Below, one piece after another: positions 3,748 through 5,271 of a stretch of DNA of 5,271 nt. This DNA comes from Promicromonosporaceae bacterium (GTDB taxonomy: Bacteria; Actinomycetota; Actinomycetes; Actinomycetales; Cellulomonadaceae): contig WQZL01000164.1 in NCBI GenBank assembly GCA_009780755.1, positions 1 through 5,271 of the forward strand, given 5' to 3'. The notes under the pieces are model-generated. The model did not search any database, was not told the DNA's origin, and saw only the letters and a list, made by a program, of their open reading frames with translations. A program made the translations under genes and the position numbers. How positions within the stretch are numbered: position 1 is the first letter of the stretch; every line of letters starts with the position of its first letter.

Positions 3748-5271
3748 GTGACCCAAGAGACGACGACGCCCCTTATCAGCCAAGACCTCATCGATCTTGC
3801 CCACGCGAACGGGGTAAGCACTCAGTACGCGGGCTTCGATGGCGCGCCATGCCGCGTGTCAGCCGCCACGCTAACCAAGGTGCTGGGCGCCCTCGGCGTA
3901 CCTGCCGATACCCCAGCGGACATCCAGAGAGGTCTACAGCTTGCCTACGACGAGGAATGGCGTCATCACCTGCCGCCTGCCGTCGTGTTACGCCAAGGAT
4001 TCGACTCGTCCGTACCCGTTCACGTCATAGACGGGGCGGATGTGCGGGTGTGGGTCAACATCGACGGTGCCGAGTCCGGGCCACCCCGCGGGCGAATCAG
4101 GCGGTGGGACCTCCACCAGATGGACGTCTACGTTGACCCGCGCATTATTGACGGGCAAAGGATTGGCCGAGCCACCTTCCGTCTTCCCGGCGACCTGCCG
4201 CTCGGCTGGCATTCGCTGCATGCCATCTCCGGCGGAGTTGAGGTGCAGACCACGCTAATCGTCACACCAAACCGCATGGAGCTGCCCGCCACCCTGAAAG
4301 ACGAACAGGTGTGGGGCCTGCTCGTGCAGCTGTACTCCGTGCGCTCCAAAACCTCCTGGGGCATTGGTGACTTCGCCGACCTCGCCGACCTGGCCTGGCT
4401 GGCGGCAAACCGGGGTCAGGCCGACTTCGTGGCGGTAAACCCCCTAGCCGCCGCCGAACCGCTGCCACCGATGAGTCCATCCCCGTACTGGCCCTCATCA
4501 CGGCGATTCTTAAACCCGATGTATCTGCGGGTCGAAGAGATTCCCGAAACCGCCTACCTGAATGCCGCCGACCGCTCGCTGGTCGAGTGGTCCGCCGACC
4601 CGGCCCGCACGCTCAACACCGACGTTGGCCCCATCGACCGCGATGCGGTGTGGGCCGCCAAGAAGCCGGCGCTGGAAGTGGTGTTCGCGGCCAAGCGTCG
4701 TGTCGCTCGGCAGGCCGCCTTTGAGGCTTTCGTTGAGGAACAAGGCCAAGGGCTGATCGATTTCGCCACCTGGTGCGCGATTACCGAACACCTCGGCGGC
4801 AAGTTCTGGCCCGAAGACCTGGCTTCCCCAGAGGCCCCGGCGGTCGCCGCCCTGCGGGAAAAGTTGGCCGACCGCGTGGAGTTCTACCTCTGGTTGCAGT
4901 GGGTGACCGACGAGCAGAAGGCGAAGGTGCAGCGGGTCGCCACCGAGGCCGGGATGCGGATCGGCATCATGCACGATCTGGCGGTGGGCGTACACCCTGA
5001 GGGGGCCGACGCCTGGACGCTGGGAGCCTACCTCTCTCCGGATGCCCAGGTGGGGGCGCCGCCGGACATGTACAACCAGCAGGGCCAAAACTGGAAGCAG
5101 CCGCCGTGGAACCCCAAGGCGCTCGCCAAGGCCGGGTACAAGCCGTACCGCGACCTGATCCGCACGGTGCTTAGGCACGCTGGCTCCCTGCGCGCCGACC
5201 ACATCCTGGGCCTGTTCCGCCTGTGGTGGATTCCCAAGGGCCGCCCCGCGCTGGAGGGAACCTACGTCGCC
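3748..5271 (+). CDS. malQ: 4-alpha-glucanotransferase (amylomaltase), GH77, 3' partial
   Basis: GTG 3748 opens 508 codons with no stop before the window edge; actinobacterial MalQ proteins are about 700 residues or more, so some 200 are missing. The enzyme moves alpha-1,4-glucan segments between maltodextrins in the cytoplasm, in maltose and glycogen metabolism. Residues 1 to about 180 form the extra N-terminal region of actinobacterial MalQ, with HHLPPAVVLRQG in it. The GH77 barrel then shows QLYSVRSKTSWGIGDF (194-209), SPSPYWPSSRRFLNPMYL (243-260), IMHDLAVGVHPEGADAW (407-423) and LRADHILGLFRLWW. Asp484 in RADHILG corresponds to the catalytic nucleophile of GH77. The acid/base Glu and the later Asp lie beyond the edge. 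The ribosome binding site is weak (AAAGA, 3736-3740). The start is divergent from the channel gene across 60 bases. An in-frame alternative start cannot be excluded. Confidence 0.95.
   Translation, partial: MTQETTTPLISQDLIDLAHANGVSTQYAGFDGAPCRVSAATLTKVLGALGVPADTPADIQRGLQLAYDEEWRHHLPPAVVLRQGFDSSVPVHVIDGADVRVWVNIDGAESGPPRGRIRRWDLHQMDVYVDPRIIDGQRIGRATFRLPGDLPLGWHSLHAISGGVEVQTTLIVTPNRMELPATLKDEQVWGLLVQLYSVRSKTSWGIGDFADLADLAWLAANRGQADFVAVNPLAAAEPLPPMSPSPYWPSSRRFLNPMYLRVEEIPETAYLNAADRSLVEWSADPARTLNTDVGPIDRDAVWAAKKPALEVVFAAKRRVARQAAFEAFVEEQGQGLIDFATWCAITEHLGGKFWPEDLASPEAPAVAALREKLADRVEFYLWLQWVTDEQKAKVQRVATEAGMRIGIMHDLAVGVHPEGADAWTLGAYLSPDAQVGAPPDMYNQQGQNWKQPPWNPKALAKAGYKPYRDLIRTVLRHAGSLRADHILGLFRLWWIPKGRPALEGTYVA

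Noticed and set aside
3688..3804. 39-residue N-terminal extension of the MscS channel
   Set aside because: It overlaps the divergent malQ start by 57 bases and does not resemble MscS N-termini; GTG 3687 gives a normal length.
4510..5202. 230-residue open frame on the minus strand
   Set aside because: It lies opposite clearly recognisable GH77 sequence of malQ and shows no family features; it is a codon-bias shadow in GC-rich DNA. The same holds for the smaller antisense frames over the other genes.

Overview
The window reads as chromosomal DNA of a high-GC actinobacterium (Actinomycetota). The grounds are GC-rich codon use, GTG starts, an actinobacterial-type MalQ with an extra N-terminal domain, a one-domain glucose-type EIIB, and an AbiEi/DUF559-type protein with the EFDGRVKY motif common in that phylum. 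The genus cannot be fixed from the sequence; Actinomycetales or Propionibacteriales would both fit.

Layout from left to right. (1) Positions 1-169 hold the last 55 codons of an ABC-F protein, probably the translational throttle EttA. (2) Seven bases later, and probably in the same transcript, comes a 312-residue conserved protein of unknown function that looks like a beta-propeller (177-1115). (3) Positions 1116-2542 form an accessory-looking island. A gene for a winged-helix plus PD-(D/E)xK-type protein (about 1394-2365) is bracketed by two copies of an 88-bp element in opposite orientation (1143-1230 and 2387-2474). Each element has a perfect 60-bp palindrome at its inner end. The two palindromes differ by one base pair, changed in both arms so that symmetry is kept. 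(4) A 79-residue stand-alone PTS EIIB domain (2543-2782) has a good ribosome binding site. (5) A MscS-type mechanosensitive channel lies on the minus strand (2779-about 3687), convergent with EIIB and sharing its stop-codon bases TTAA. (6) Divergent from the channel, 4-alpha-glucanotransferase malQ starts at 3748 and runs off the right edge, with 508 codons visible.

The right-hand genes suit a sugar and osmotic housekeeping neighbourhood. MalQ processes maltodextrins, EIIB carries phosphate in sugar uptake or signalling, and the channel releases solutes under hypo-osmotic shock. Nothing shows that they are co-regulated. The most unusual signal is the inverted pair of long palindromic elements around the nuclease-like gene. 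It could be a selfish or defence-related cassette, a REP/MITE-like repeat family that happens to flank this gene, or a multi-site operator. No tRNA, rRNA, CRISPR array or recognisable insertion sequence was seen.
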